The notes: generated from the letters alone by a model not told the origin. Shown: positions 1-15,800, counted from the stretch's first letter. The stretch is DNA of 64,000 nucleotides from Gordionus sp. m RMFG-2023 (GCF_954871325.1 NC_088778.1:14411666-14475665); one strand, 5' to 3'. Numbers and translations: made by a program.

Positions 1-641
1 TTCATAATAAATTATTAATTTCATTTACATATTTGCAAATAAAAGTTAAAACAAGACCTGAAAATCTTTGAAAATATGAATATAATGATCCTATCATTTA
101 ATATAAAAAACTATATTTTCCAGATAAAATGTAACTACTATTAGCATACATTAGAGTCCTGCAGGGCAGACCCGCTGCCTGAGCCATAACAAGAGGCAAA
201 TTGAATATTATATTTCCCTTTCTAATTCTTCCATTTTTTTCCTGATTTAATATAACAATTTAGAAAAACTAGAAAAGTTTTCCTTAAAAAAATTAGAACA
301 GATAAACATCATTAAATTACTACAGAGTCATTATAAAATATTTGAATTTAATGCATTATATTAAAATAGAGAATAAAATAAATATTTCTGAGTTTGAGAT
401 ATATTACCTAATTCCCACTTATAAAAGGTTAAGTCACGGAGATCGCTACTCGATTTAGCTGGTCTCTGGTAAACATTATATTCTAATTTTAACTAGAAGC
501 ATTGTTAGACATTATCATATAAGCGTTATTCAGAATAGAAAAATAGGACGGGCGATATTGCGTTTATTGTAAAATGCATCTTTTACACTTTGCAATTAAG
601 TTTTAAAAAAATCTAAGATAACAAAAAAATATTTTTCAAAC
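1..641. other. SYNJ intron 7, no recognised element
   Basis: AT-rich intronic sequence downstream of SYNJ exon 7. The expected catalytic motif (CLDCLDRTN-like) was looked for on the minus strand and not seen. Confidence 0.4.
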
Positions 642-879
642 CATTTTGATCGAAGCTATTTGCTTTACTGGTCCCTTCACTGGTACCGTGACTCAGGAAA
701 AACATTCCTTTATAATCACTAGAATGAGAATTTTTGAGTTTTATGAGGGAGGGTAATAGATTTTGTTCCCATAAATTTGACAAATTTTGGGCCGCATTTT
801 TAATGTTGCGACAATTGGCGTGGTAATCGAATTGGACCATCGGAATAATATCGTGGAAAGAAGATATTTTGTGAAGATG
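642..879 (-). CDS. SYNJ: SYNJ exon 7 (last in window)
   Basis: It begins after acceptor TTTTCTTAG in phase 0 and encodes [20 protein letters not shown], then [10 protein letters not shown], matching [20 protein letters not shown] and GFFYFNG of vertebrates. Two donors of the same phase are possible: GTTTGA at 641 or the stronger GTAAAG at 668. The following exon should carry the catalytic cysteine; no such motif was found in 1-641. Confidence 0.8.
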
Positions 880-3800
880 CTAAGAAAATAGTATTTTATT
901 TATTTATAAATGATAAAGCACTCTTAGAAAAAATCATGGGTATAAGTCATTCTATGTATAATCGATCACGATTCTCATCCAAAATTTTGTATATAATTTA
1001 AGGTACTGTAACTAAAGCAGCATTTGAATTTTAGCAAGCTAACTTTTTGGAGATATCGGGGTATTTTTACGCTTATTGCCATTTAATTAAATATATACTA
1101 AAACTACAAGATTATAAATAATGATTCTAATGTCCAGAGTTGTTAAGGAGCGCGCCGCTACATTTTTTCAAAAACATCTGGAGCGCCCTCCTTTTTAAAA
1201 TTGAGTAGCGAGAGCTAGCTCCTTTTAGGGCTGGAGCGGTTAATTAAAATTCAATAAAAATGAAATTTTATTTTATTTAAATTTATCCATTAATAAATGT
1301 TGAGCCGAGTTTTAAATTGGTTTTTCATCTAATCATTTTAAATATTAAACATCAAGTTTTTCATTTTTCTATTGAAAATTTTTTGGAAAATCTTGTAAGT
1401 CATATTATATTAATATTCATTTTATAGATATATAATAAAAAATAGTTTTAGATATTATGGATTTAGAGATCATAGAAAAAAATATTTTAAACTTCTAAAA
1501 GATGTTGATCCAAATGATCCAACAAATTTAAGGGCAAAATGCCTTTTGTGGATAAGTAAAAGTATTTCATTTTCAAAAGCGAGCAGCTTCAATCTAAAAA
1601 AGCATTTAAAAGTAAAAAAAACCTTTCTTTTAAATACAAAATGATATCTATATTTTTTTTTATTTTTGAATAATTTTTTTTTAAAATGGTTATAATTATT
1701 TTTGGGCAATTCATTATAGTTGAGCCTAGGTTGTTAGATATGATGCTTTTTTAAATATATTTTAATATTTATTTCAATTTTCTCATTACTTGTTCAACCT
1801 CCTTTTTTATACCTGAATTAAAAAATATCTTTATAAAATACAATACCCCGTTTCCCTCTAGTGCTCCTGTGGAGCGCTTATTTAGTATTGCAAAACAGGT
1901 CATAGGGGAGAGAAGCATGGATGTATTTTAGATTCTAATTTAGAAAATTTATTACTTTTAAAGGTTAATAAAAGATTATAAATATTTTGATAGATCATTT
2001 AATATAAATAAAACCTTTTGATAAAAAATATGATTTTGTTTCTTGTACCTTCTAAATCAAAGGAGAGGTTATGGAGTGGCGCTCCGTTACTTTAAGCGGA
2101 AGCTAGCTCCTTTAATGTAGTAGCGGGAGCGGGAGATAGCTATTTTTAAAAAGGAGCGTTAACAACTCTGCAATGTCAAAAGAAGGTGTATACATTATTT
2201 TCCTTTCAAATATTTTAACTTTCTTAATGTGGCCAATTTAACTCCAATCTAAAGTTCAAATTCCTTGTCTTTATAAAATTATGCAATTGTCAGTAAGATC
2301 AATCTGTATCTGTATAAAATAATTGGATCTCAGCCATGAAGGCAAAAGCTTGGCATTCCATAGATTGGTCTTAGTAGCATTTGCTTAAAATTTAATAAAA
2401 ATCGGAGAAACTCATTATTTTTGACAAGGATTTTAAACTTTAGAATGGGTTTGGATGGACCGCAGGGTGAAAAAATAAATAATAATATTATTTAAATATA
2501 AGAATCATTATTTATAATTCTGTAGTTTTTCGCAAATCTTTGATCGAATGGCAATTGATAAGCGTAAAAATAAATCATTTTTCATATTTTAACCCTTGAT
2601 ATCTCCAAGATATAAGAGCAATGATGTCTTGAATACTGCTTTAATTATGTATATCTTAGTTTGTATACAAAATTTCATACAAATCCTAAGGGGTCCCGCG
2701 TAATGATGATTTATGATCGATTTTTTATATATAAGTTAAAACATTTATTTTTTAAAACGCTTATGGCTATTTTATTTAGTGCGTATTATTATAACATGTA
2801 TTAGGATATAAAGCATAGCATATTACACATCATCATTAAAATCAAAAAAGTCATGGACCTAGATCTTAAAAAAAACAGGCCATGGGCGAGTTGAATAGCA
2901 AGTTAAAATTTTTAAAAAGGAAGTTATAATTTTAAAATTTATTTTAGGGGGATGAACAAAAATGTCATCTTTTTAAGCCTAAGTCCTAGCAGAAGTAATC
3001 GCAATTATATTCGCAGTTATTTTTTTTTTGAGGGAAAGTGGTCGCTGCTAAATAAAAATGATTTGCAAAATAACAATTATGATTCCATTTGCGTTTTTTT
3101 TTTACTTTTGCAAATAAAATTGCGAAAACACGATTGTCGATATTTAAAAATGACCCGATTTATATTTTAGCTAAAATAATATGGTGTAAGCCTCGAGATG
3201 TGGTAAATATAAGTCCAAGCCTTTCTGGCATCTATGAGCAAAATCACCAGGCTGAATATTAATGGTTATAATCTTAATCGAGCCATTTTTAAAAATCGAA
3301 TAGGTTTTTTAACAACATTATGTAGAACTAAAGTTATTGCTTTTGAATGTATGATAAAAAAAATTATGAGATTACAAACCTGGTAGGTTTCACTGAGTAA
3401 TTTTTCCCCTTCTTTATTGCCCAATAAATTGAGTATTATTATGTTTTGGTATAAAGTTTTTATTAAATGCATGTGCCTATATGTTTTTTTAAATAATAAT
3501 TTATAATTATAATATATAATACATAATTAAACTTTTATAGTACTCGACTCAAAAACAATTTTTATAAACTAAAAGCAATTTTTTTTTAAATTTTCACTGA
3601 AATTATTTAAATATAATATAGTAAATAAGAAAATGCTTCATTTTAAAATTTTATGAAAAGGAATGCGATTTTATGGGTATAATGGCAAGTCTTGGAAAAA
3701 AAAATATTAAAAATAACCAAAAACATTATTTTGAAATCAAAAACCAGATTTATTGTTTTTCCGATAACTGGTATTACAGTATAACTATAACTTTTTTCTT

Positions 3801-6800
3801 TATTAGAGTTTTGAGTTTGGATCCCGGAAAGGAGTAGTTAGATAATTTTACAATGTTTCCCGGGTTTCACCTTTTCAAATATCCAATCCCTCGAGAAAAG
3901 ATATAAAAGGGGTTCAAAAGTAAAAATATAAAAGAAGGAAGTTTATATAATAAAAAAATTTCTTTTTTCATTTTACCGGAAGATATTTTGATCAGAAATC
4001 AATAAAAATAATAATAAATTTAAAAGAAAATTAGATTTAAATATTTCGTAAAGTATATTTTTTAACACCTAAGAAGCTTTGTAAATGCTATAACATTTAT
4101 GAGACCCAAAATCAAATACTTAAAATTTGAGAAAACATAAGCAGATTTTAAATACACTAATTGGACAGGTCATTTAAAAAAAAGATTTCGATAAATATTT
4201 TTTATAAAGAAAGTGTATCCTCAATACAGATATAAGTATTCTATTTAAAATATCAGAAAGATGCAAAATATAAGAAAGATACATGAATCTTTTTATAAAT
4301 CAGTATCTAATTCAAAATATCAAAAAGATACTTGTATCTTTTGACAAAATTTTTAAAAATTATGATTAATATTTCTTATATTAAGATAGTTAATAAAATT
4401 TAATATAATTTATTTTCAAAGAACACAATATATTGATTATTTCAACGAGCTGAAAGATTAATTCCATATAAATTGAAACTATCTCAAAAATTTTCAATTA
4501 TTTAGAATTTTTTTCATAAATATCTCTAGGACACTAACACATAATATCCCTGAAATGAAAAAGATTCCTTTGAAAATAACGTATTTAGATACAAATATAA
4601 TCTTATTAAAAATGTCAAAAATATAGAAAGTACTAAGGGATCGTATCTTAAATACAAGTATTATTTAGCTTTACTGCGCAACTCCGACCGTAGATAATAA
4701 ATACTTAAAATTTAGGATTTTTATTAATCAAACTTAATTGTCTTTTGTAAGAAAAAGGAAAATATTATTTAAAAATATAGAAATTTACCTTTCATAAGCG
4801 GGACGAGACGCTTCAAATCCTCTTGATAATTGGATTTTGTGAGCGCCCACTTGAATCCCAGTTTGTTCCCAGAAAAGAGGAACTGATCCTCTAATTTGAA
4901 CAAATGAGCTAACTATTTCATCGTCTAAATATATGACCTAATAAATAGTTATAAATTAGATTTAAATTATTATTTCAATTTATTATTTTCGAAAAAGAGA
5001 CCGGAAATTTTTTTTTAATGTTCGACATTATTCCGTTTTATATTAAATAAAAATAAATATATCGATAAGATTCGTTTTTAAATTTAAAAAAATAATAAGT
5101 GCTCTTTTCAAATTTTTAACGATTTTGTAAAGAAAATGAATCGTTTATTTTATAGATAGCATGGTCACATCCTATCGATATATCTAATAAGATGTAAAAA
5201 TCTGCAGGCCGGGCCCGGCTTTTTTAAAAAATATCAGGGCCGGGCCTAAAAAACTATTTTTAAAAACCCAAACCGGGGTGAATATTTTATAAAACTGAAT
5301 ATTTTAAATCGTCATTATTATCTATAAAAATTAAAAATAATTACAATATATTTAAAAATTGTGATCATAGAACAATATATCATATTCATTCACTTATATT
5401 TCCTATTTCCATTTTTTCGATTCTTAGAAAATATTTCTATGGTAAAATATATTCAATTCAACTTGTGTTGTTAAACGGCTCAATTTAAGCCGATTTTTAA
5501 AAACGGCTAAATCAATATTTTATCCGAAAAATATTATGCAAGCCTAAAGATTTTGCTCATAAGCCCAGAATATTTTTTTTAAATGAATGAGGAGACTAAT
5601 GAAAACAATTTATTAAACCGTCGGCTAAGTATTATAGTGTTCTATATTTTTAAGAAATTGTCCAGGAGAGCATTTAAAAAAAAAAGATCTCTTGCATTTT
5701 GAGTACGAAATCACAATGTAATATATAAATAAATGGTTATTCTCATATATTTTAACATTTTTATTGCGATATAGTATTGAAGAACCGTATTTCATTTCTA
5801 TGCTCGATGAGCGAAAGTTCTAATATTTGAGAGTGTGAGGGGGGGGGGGGGGGGGTTTGATGAACAGTGCCTTTGCGACCTCGTTTAGAGGGCCACAGAG
5901 TATTCCATATTGTGAATTTATTACGACTAGTAGCTAAAAAATTGGCAATTATTAATACCTAAATAATCTGTAAATCTATCAAATATAAAATACAATTTTA
6001 TTCATAAAAATGTTATAAATTATTATATATATAACCGGCATATAACCTTGAGACTGAGGATATTTTCGGCTAAATTTGGTTTTGCCGTTAAATTATATTT
6101 TCAAAAAATCAAATATTGAGGATTAATATACAAAATATTCTAAAAAATATATACAATCCCCTTTGTGATTGAGCTGATTTTTAAATAATTTCATCAGTAT
6201 TTGGTAGTCAAGATATGCGAATAACATATTCATAAAGGCGCATAACAATCAAATAAAATTCATCCTATGATATATAATAAATCAATATCATTTTTTAAAA
6301 AGAGATTGCATAAAATACTAGTATAATTTCTTTATATATTTTAATACAAAAATTGAGTTCCCTAGAATGCGCCTTCTTCTGAAAAGAAGTCTTTTTCAGG
6401 CCATTTTATTAAGGGCACTCATAATAGGATCATCTAACTTCGTAAAATAGGTCATTACCTTATAGGCAAAGTTTTTAAGAAAATATACATTGTCTGCATT
6501 TTTTGCCCCCCTCCACGGCTACGTGCCTGACCACGTATGCTGCGAATTTTGTAGTCAAAATATACGTTTTTACCATACCTACGCAAAAAATTATTACATT
6601 GATAACTTTTAATCAGATCAGTAAATACTTAAAGTCTCAAATTTAAGATATTATGAAATCTATTTTTAAATGAGGAACAAGTCCAAATAATAATCAGTTT
6701 TTATTATCTATCTTTGAAATTTTTATATATAAAATAACAGACCTATCCTTTAAATAAATTTATCATATAAAAAAATATGTCTAAAAATTTAATGAAATTT

Positions 6801-9800
6801 TACTCCTTGACGGAATAGAAAAATACCATAAAGAAATTATTGAATTAAGTAAACCCAACAAAATATCAATTATGTCAAAAAAAATATTTCAATGATGAAA
6901 ATTTTTTAACATTACTGCTAATAGTACCAAAAAATGATATTATATAATACATCTCTAATGAAAAAATATTTATTGGGAGTTTAACCCTCAAAATGATGAT
7001 ATAATATCATTATATGCTAAAGTATCTAACACTTAACCTGTCCAAAAAAACGTAAAAATTACATTTTACCTGAAGTGCTGGATAAAAATGCTTCTCACAA
7101 ATCTCGGCATACAATATCTAAATGACCGGACTCGCTGGCAACGCATTACATTTATATCTTTCGAAAATTATTACCCACCCTCAACGAGGAATGGTTTAAT
7201 AAAAGCCCCTGACATTTATACTAGAGATCTGCAAATCACAGCCCGGCCCGTTAATTTATGTTCGGGCTGGGTCGGGTCAGGCCGGACGAATTTTTTTTTA
7301 ATATTTTGGGCCTAGCCGGGCTTGGAAAATTAAGCCCAATGCAGATCATTAATTTATATTTTCTCCTATTTTTTATTTTATACAACCTTTTTATATTAAT
7401 ATATGATTCTAATGAAATAAAATATTTCGATATTTTGAATTAAAAAGTTGCGCGAAATTAATAAATTATTTTTAATATAAATATTTTTTAAATATTATAA
7501 GTGCGAATGCCTTTTCGGTATACTATCAATATTTCCAGTTAAATCAAGCTAGTCGTTATAATACAGCTAGTTAGGACTGATAATACTAACCTGCTGAGAG
7601 TTGCTTCAAAACTATACTTTATTAAATTATAAACAATAAAGAGCATACATTGAGCTTAAAAAAATCTTAAGAGAAGTCAATCTGCAAAAAAAATAATAAA
7701 ACTTTATATATGTTATCCCTAGTGTTGTTAAACGGCTCGATTTGAGCCAATTTTAAATATTTTAGAAGGAAAAATATTGCCTAAACCTTGAGATAAAGCT
7801 AATAGATGTCCAAACCTTTGTACCATCTGTGATCAAAATCTTCAGACATGTGTAATATTTTTCTGGATAAAATATTGAGTTAGCCGTATTTAAAAATCAG
7901 CTCAAATGAGCCATTTAACAACACTAGTTATCCCTGTTGTAAGATGGTCTCAAGTCATGCAAATATTGTCTTATTTTTATTGAATTTAAATGAATGCAAA
8001 TATTTCTCATAAAAGTTATTTATTTTTTTAGAATAGTTTTATGTATAAATTAGTAATTTATAAAAAGTAAATCGTCTAACTTTAGCAAAGTAATATTTAA
8101 ACTATGTGTGTATTCAAATTTTTATAAATAAGGAGAGAAAATATTATAATCTAGACCTTCTTTGTTTATATATATCTTATGCAATAATGTAAAATTTAAT
8201 TATACTTCGTAAATTTTTGGAATTAATCAAATTTTTTTTAAATTTGTAATTAATCATTTAATTTAAATTTTTTTTATTATATAAATAAACATAAAAGGAT
8301 ATATAAATCAGGACTGTGAACCCGAATCCGGGCCCTGAACCCTCGCATTTTGTCTGTACCCGAACCGAACCCCTTAAAAGTGGAGGGTCCAATGGTTCTA
8401 GATATCATAAAAAAAAATTTTTAATAAAAATATATTTTTCAAAAAAAATATAAATTTTTTAAATTTTATTAACGTTTTTTTCGTGGAATCATTTATTCTA
8501 TCTTCGCGTTTTTATTTCAATTTTCCTCTTGGACTTCCATTTTATTTAGAGATTGATATCATTAATTATTTTCTAGTATAGGTAATAATACTTTATCATG
8601 TAAATTTATTAATAGATTTCCTATAAATTATATTGCATCAGATGTGCAGTCCATACTCTACAATTGGCTATTAAACTGCCTAAAAAATAATCACTTTAAA
8701 ACTATCATTGATAAAGCAAGAGATGTTGCAAAATATTTAAGAACTCCCACAATTGTAAGAATATTAAAATCAATGAAAAGATCAATGGCAATATTAGATT
8801 GCACAACACGTTGGTCCTCAATTTGTATGATGCTAAAAAGATTATTAAGTTTGAAAGATTTCTGTAATGATTTTATTATGGAGCATGTGAAGTCATTTTG
8901 TAGGAAGATGATTGATGCCAAATAAAAGACCTTACTAGTGTATTATTTACTTTAAAAAAAACAACATTAAAATTACGATCAGAACAATTAGGTTTAACTG
9001 ATTTTTATGGCATATGGATTAGATGCCGATTAGATTTAGAAAGATTTACTAGTCCATTTTCATATGAAATAATAGAAAACATGAAAATTCGAGAGCAATA
9101 ATATTTGCAAAATAGTGTTTATACGCTTCTATATATTTATTTAGACCCTCGATATCAAGTTTTATTGAGTATTGAGCAAAAACAAATAGTAAAAGACCAT
9201 CTTAAGGATTTATGGCATACGCGAAACTCCATTATTTACAATATATTGGAGGCTACAACAATAATACCTACTGGTTGAGTGATAATAATGATAATGATAG
9301 CAACATTGATGATCTTGAAATCTTACTCTTAGATAGAGGGAAAAAAATCAAATTATCATCAGATAAAAAGGAGGATCAAAAAATTCCTATTGCATCTTTA
9401 GTAGAAAAGTTCTCATAAGTTAAGAGAATAAATAAGGATACAAATATTTTAAAATTCTGGGAAGAAATTCTTCAATAATATATCCAGAATTATATATCTT
9501 GTCTAGAATTGTCACGGCTGTACCGGCGACACAAGTACAATAATTTATGTAATATAAAGATAACTATCTATTTTAGATAAGCGTAGAACGTGGATTTTCA
9601 TTTTTGAAATATCGAATTTACGTGGAAATCTCAAGGATGATATTTTAGAAGATATTATAATTGTGCGATTGAATAAAACTTTTAAAATATAAATTATTTT
9701 ATTTTAAAATTTTTTATTTGTAAATTATGAATGTGTATATATTGAAGTATAATAAATGAATGAAAAAAAAAGTCTTATTTAGAGTCATTTTTTTATGTTC

Positions 9801-12800
9801 CCTGAACTCGGACCCAAACCCGGACCCTTTCTAAATTTCATTACTGAACCCGAACCCTTTTTTTTTGTCGAAGGGTTTATATCCATGATATAAATCATAA
9901 TTTACTAATCCTTTTATTTTAAGTTGTTATACACTTACAATAACATAATAAAAATTATATAATAAAAAAATTAAATTAAAAAGTAAAATTTATAAAAAAA
10001 AATTAAAAAGTAAAATTTATAAAAAAAAATTAAAAAGTAAAATTTATAAAAAAAAATTAAAAAAATTCTTTTAAAATTAAAAAGTGGTGAACGACAAAAT
10101 CTCAAATCATAAAAAAATATAAAACTTTCTTTTAAAATTAACATCTTCGAAATATCCTCATTTACTAGTCTATATTATGAAATTAACCAATATCACATAA
10201 TATCGTAATAATTCTTCTAATTTGCATAAGACAATATTTATATAAAAATATTAATTTAAATATCACCAACAATCCCAATAAGACAAGAAGAGGACACAAA
10301 ATTAAATAGTGGAGAGATCGAATAAGCCAAATAAGCCAGCTCGGATATTTTTAAAATTTATTTCTCTGGTCTGAATATGTAATTTTTAAGCCTAATTTCT
10401 TTAAAAAAATTTAATTTGATTAATTAACCCTTCATTCTAGCTAGTCCAAAATAGGTATCGCGTCATTACAGAGAAACCATTACAGAGAAACCATTACAGA
10501 GAAACCATTACAGAGAAACCATTACAGAGAAAACAATTATAGAGAATGTCGATTATAAAGAATTATTTTATAGAGAATGTATTTTACAGAGAATTTTTTA
10601 TAGAGAAAACAATTATAGAGAATGTCGTATATAGAGAATGATTATACAGAGAATTATTTTATAAAGAATGATTTTATAGAGATTAATTTTTAGAGAATGA
10701 TTTTACAGAGAATGATTTAATAGAGAATGATTTTATAGAGAATAATTTTATACATAGAATGATTTTATAGAGAATTATTTTATAAAGAGTATTTTATAGA
10801 GAATTATTTTATAAAAAATGTATTTTATAGAGAATTATTTTATAAAGAATGTATTTTATAGAGAATTATTTTATAAAGAATTTTACTTAAAGATATGATT
10901 ATTTTATAAAAAAATGTTATATATAGTCATAGGAAAAAAAAGTTATAGTATTTTACATAATTTTAAATATTAGCGATGTTTTTCGATTATTAGATGAATT
11001 AATGGTAGAATAAAAATTTTTCATGATTTGTAAGGAATTTTACGAAATTTTTTTTTAAAGATAATACAAAATAAAATAGAGAGTGTTGTTAAAAGTTACT
11101 TTGGCAATGTAATGCAACTAGTTAAGTTAGTAGTTAAATGTGGGAAAATATAACAAGTTACAGTTAATAGTTTTCTTTTTTTAAATATAACTAGCCACTA
11201 GTTACAATTATTTTTAGTGGATAGTAGATTCAGGGCTAGCCGAATCGATTAAATTACGTTAAATCGAATATATTTATATTCTATAAATTCATTGGCTAAG
11301 ATTTAAATCATATAGTAAAAGAATGTTTAAAAAATTTACAAATTTAAATTTATTATTTAATTATATTTATTGAAATATATATATAAATTAAGTAACCAGT
11401 TACTTTTGCGCGGATGCCTATTTCATATGTATCAATGCATATGGCGCACGGTTCAAAAAATCAGCTAATTTGCAATGCATACAAAATCAAAACAAATTTT
11501 GCTATGTACATAAAATTTTGCTATGCACATAAAAATGTTAATGTCACTGGTATATGTACCAATTGAGGATGTAATTCATGGATTCGAGGAATTATATGAC
11601 TCTAAATTTTATCAAAAAAATAGGGATATTCTCTCCCCCTTGATAGAATACTTTGAAGAGACGTGGATTGTAAAAATGATAACGATGGAGAGGAAGTCGC
11701 CAATATTTAGCATTTCTCTATGGAATTGCTACGAATCGACACTATCTCGTGAACCGAATACAAATAATTCAGTAGAGGACTGGCATAGAAGTTTTTCGTC
11801 TCATATAAGTTCCCATCATCCAACGATCTGGAAATTTATAAAGAGTTAGTAATTATATTATATTATAAATTTTAGGATTATAATTTTTAGCTCTCAAAGA
11901 CGAAGATAGCCTGAATTGTTACAAATTGGAACAACATTCTTTAGGACTATTGGCTCCGCTGTCAAAGAAAGAATATCGCGAAAGATCCAAAAGGATTTTT
12001 CTAATTGTTGAAGATTTTTATTCGAGAACCATGCTGAATTATTTAAGGGCTTTATCCCATAATTTAAATTTAAATGTTTAATTTAATCATATAATTGTAT
12101 TTTCTATATTGGTATATTATTTATACTAAGTTTATTTGGATTTTTTATGAATAAAAATTTATTTGATATTTCGAAATAAATATTGCTAAGCTCAGTATAT
12201 TATCAAGGTTTATCTTATAAAAACTTCATATACAAATAGTATTAAACATATTCTTTAAGTCACATTTCCAAAGTAACTTTTAACAACACTATATATTTTA
12301 TTTTGTATTCTTATCTTTAAAAAATAAATTTCGTAAAATTCCTTACAAATCATGTCAAAATTTGTTTATCTCTTAGTGGCAAATAACTTTTAACTTGAGA
12401 ATGGATTATCGGTGTGTCTCATCTATAATTGAAAATTTTTAGAAAGAATAATAATATAAGTAGAACTAAATAAATTTTGCTGAAGATAAAAAAAGCTTAT
12501 AAATGAAAATCTCTACATTAGTTTTGTCAAATTAAGTGGTTACCATTAACTAGCTACACTTTAGCTAAAAAATATTTATTACAAAATCGTAACTTTAGCT
12601 GGCTACATTTTTTAGAAAGTAACTGCCAAAAGTAACTAGTTACTTAATTTAGATAAATATAATTAAATAATAAATTTAAACTTGAAAAAAATTTTTATAT
12701 TCTTTAGTATATGATTTTATGATTTTCATTACAAATCATGACAAAATTTTGTTCTACCATTAATTTATCTAATAATCGAAAAGCCTTGTGCAAAGATAAA

Positions 12801-15800
12801 CAAATAATTTTCTGTACCGATTGTAATAATTCAAAAACTACCCAATTATTCTCTTATATAAGGTGATTCTAATATATAATATTATGTCAAATACTGTAAT
12901 TTTTTTTCCTATGACTATATATATTTTTTATAAAATATCATATTCTTAAATAAAATTCTTTATAAAATAATTCTCTATAAAATAATATTCTTTATAAAAT
13001 AATTCTATAAAATGCATTCATTATAAAATAATTCTCTATAAAATAATTCCCTATAAAATACATTCTTTATAAAATAATTCTATAAAATACATTCATTATA
13101 AAATAATTCTCTGTAAAATCATTCTCTATAAAATCATTCTCTGTAAAATCATTCTCTGTAAAATTATTCTCTATAAAATTATTCTCTATAAAATTATTCT
13201 CTATAAAATTATTCTCTATAAAATTATTCTCTATAAAATTATTCTCTATAAACGACATTCTCTGTAAAATCATTCTCTATAAAATCATTCTCTGTAAAAT
13301 CATTCTCTGTAAAATCATTCTCTGTAAAATTATTCTCTATAAAATTATTCTCTATATAATTATTCTCTATAAAATTATTCTCTATAAAATTATTCTCTAT
13401 AAAATTATTCTCTATAAAATTATTCTCTATAAAATTATTCTCTATAAAATTATTCTCTATAAAATTATTCTCTATAAAATTATTCTCTATAAAATTATTC
13501 TCTATAAAATTATTCTCTATAAAATTATTCTCTATAAAATTATTCTCTATAAAATTATTCTCTATAAAATTATTCTCTATAAAATTATTCTCTATAAAAT
13601 TATTCTCTATAAAATTATTCTCTATAAAATTATTCTCTATAAAATTATTCTCTATAAAATTATTCTCTATAAAATTATTCTCTATAAAATTATTCTCTAT
13701 AAAATTATTCTCTATAAAATTATTCTCTATAAAATTATTCTCTATAAACGACATTCTCTATAATTGTTTTCTCTATAAGTGCATTCTCTATAAACGTCAT
13801 TCTCTATATAAAACTTTCTCTATAAAATTTTCTCTATAAACGACATTCTCTATAATTGTTTTCGCTATAAGTGCATTCTCTATTTTTGTTTTCTCTATAA
13901 AAGTTTCTCTGTAAAATACATTCTCTGTAATGGTTTCTCTGTAATGACGTGGAACCTCCAAAATATAACCCACCATTCAAATTTTTTCATAATAGTACAA
14001 ACATTTTTGTATTTTTTTCCAGATTTTCCCAAACGGATATTCTAAAAGTATTCTATTTGATATTGTAACATTTTGTACATATATTACTTCAATATATATA
14101 TAATGCCTCCTATCTTTAATAATTATATAATTTATAATGGATTTCAATGAAACCCACTATGCAGAATGGCGTCAGCTGATGAAAATGATATTAGTTCAGA
14201 TTATATTGATGAATCCTCTGCCTAAGAAGATAATTTGCGCCTTGTAAATTTATTATATAATCCCACATATTGGAAAAATGACCTCGATCCACCTATTGAC
14301 TTTAATAAACTCATGGGCTGAAAAAAATCCGAAATGCTAAAACTCCGTAAAAAATAATTGAATTATTTTTATCTGATTTTCTTACAGAATTTTTGACATT
14401 TCAGGCTAATTTATATATAGGCCAAAGTATGAAAGATAAAATAGATGTTTATTAGTACTTAGTTATTATTATTATTTTATAGATTTATAAAAGACAAGTT
14501 GGGAACTGCTAATCTTTTAGAACTAAGGTCTAATCATTTGTGTTATAGGGTGTCATGCTACACGGATTATGTAGTGATGATTACAAAAAGTTTGGAAGAA
14601 ATTCATAATTTGATATTTATACTAAATTCCTTCAGTCTTAAGACTGGCCAGGACATAAATTTTGATAAAACAGTGATAATGCTCTCGTCTCATGCACCCC
14701 CTCTAGAGGGGGCAAGATGGTCAAGGTGGTAAAATCTTTTAAATATCTTGGAGGGGGCAAGATGGTCATGGTCAAGGTGGTGAAATCTTTTAAATATCTT
14801 GGTGTAACCATTGACAATAGAGGCAGTTGCAAAGAGGAACTTAAAATCCGTATACAAAATGGCAGGGTAACTTTTTATAAATTTTATCTGTATTTATAAG
14901 ACTCCGAATTTTTAATTCAACCTTCATTCCAATTCTCCTTTATGGCGGAGACATATGGGAGATTACCAAGACAGAGGCCAGAAAATTGCAACGTTCGTAA
15001 ATAAATGTCTAAGAATATAAACGGCATTTCCCAAATATTATTTCGAATGAAAACCTTTGGAAGAGGTTAAACCACAAACAATTACATGTGACATTAAAAA
15101 AGAAGCGCCTTACCTTCTTTGCCCACATTTTGAGGAACAATAGCAACAATAGTCTGGTTATCGATGCCATTAATTGGTTATACTCCTTTAATGAGAAAAC
15201 ATATCGCAAGTATAAAACATTATGGTTCTACAGAGCTTTGAAAGGCATAATGGATTTAAACCTAAATGAAAAACAGTTCCTGAAATTGAATAAAAACAAA
15301 CTACTAAAAATCAAATCAGATTATCTAAATAGCCCTTAAACTCTTCCTTGATACAGGGTTTAATCTTTTTATTTCACTTATTCTCTGACTTATATTTCAT
15401 TGACACTAGCTTTTCTATTTTTATTTTAAATCAAATACAATGTACTTTAAAATTAAAATCGATCCTCCCCTTGTCTATAAAGTAATTAAATACATATGCA
15501 ATTCATGGGTGTGGGCCGTGTTTTTCTGCCCATTCCCTTTTAATCAGCCCACAGATGTTAAAGCAATAGTCCTAGGACTAATGCACATACAAGTATGTGC
15601 TGCTTGCCCACAAACATGTGAAAGGCCCTCATTTTTCTCCCACTAAATTAAATATCCAGTTTGATGTATTTGAGGAAAACTTAGCATAGCTCTGTTGTAT
15701 CCACAAGCAGAGGGAGAAAATGTTTATATCACATATCATAATTTTAATAGTTTAGTTAATTTAAAAAGAAATTAAAAATATGCAAATGAATGTTAAATGT

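Larger units (their letters stand above)
10454..13956 (+). mobile_element. Foldback MULE transposon with minisatellite arms and 9-bp duplication
   Basis: A perfect 9-bp direct repeat TCCAAAATA (10445-10453 and 13957-13965) brackets inverted ends (GGTATCGCGTCATTACAGAG and GGTTCCACGTCATTACAGAG). A 9-bp duplication is the Mutator-like hallmark. Inside each end is a long array of 14-16 bp units built on ACAGAGAA/ATAGAGAAT at the left and TCTCTATAAAATTAT at the right, then further inverted unique sequence (ATTAGATGAATTAATGGTAG and its complement near 12755). The only coding remnant is the MULE transposase C-terminus at 11523-12081. The inner region has its own inverted pairs and a duplicated stretch near 12337/12730, so the arm has been rearranged. 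It lies in SYNJ intron 4. Confidence 0.8.

Noticed and set aside
13067-13754. Long open frames encoding FIENN repeats on the minus strand
   Set aside because: They follow from a 15-bp minisatellite whose period is a multiple of three. The array belongs to the MULE arm, so there is no sign of a gene.
12955-13945. Regular short repeats resembling a CRISPR array
   Set aside because: The units are contiguous, without unique spacers, and sit in a eukaryotic transposon arm.
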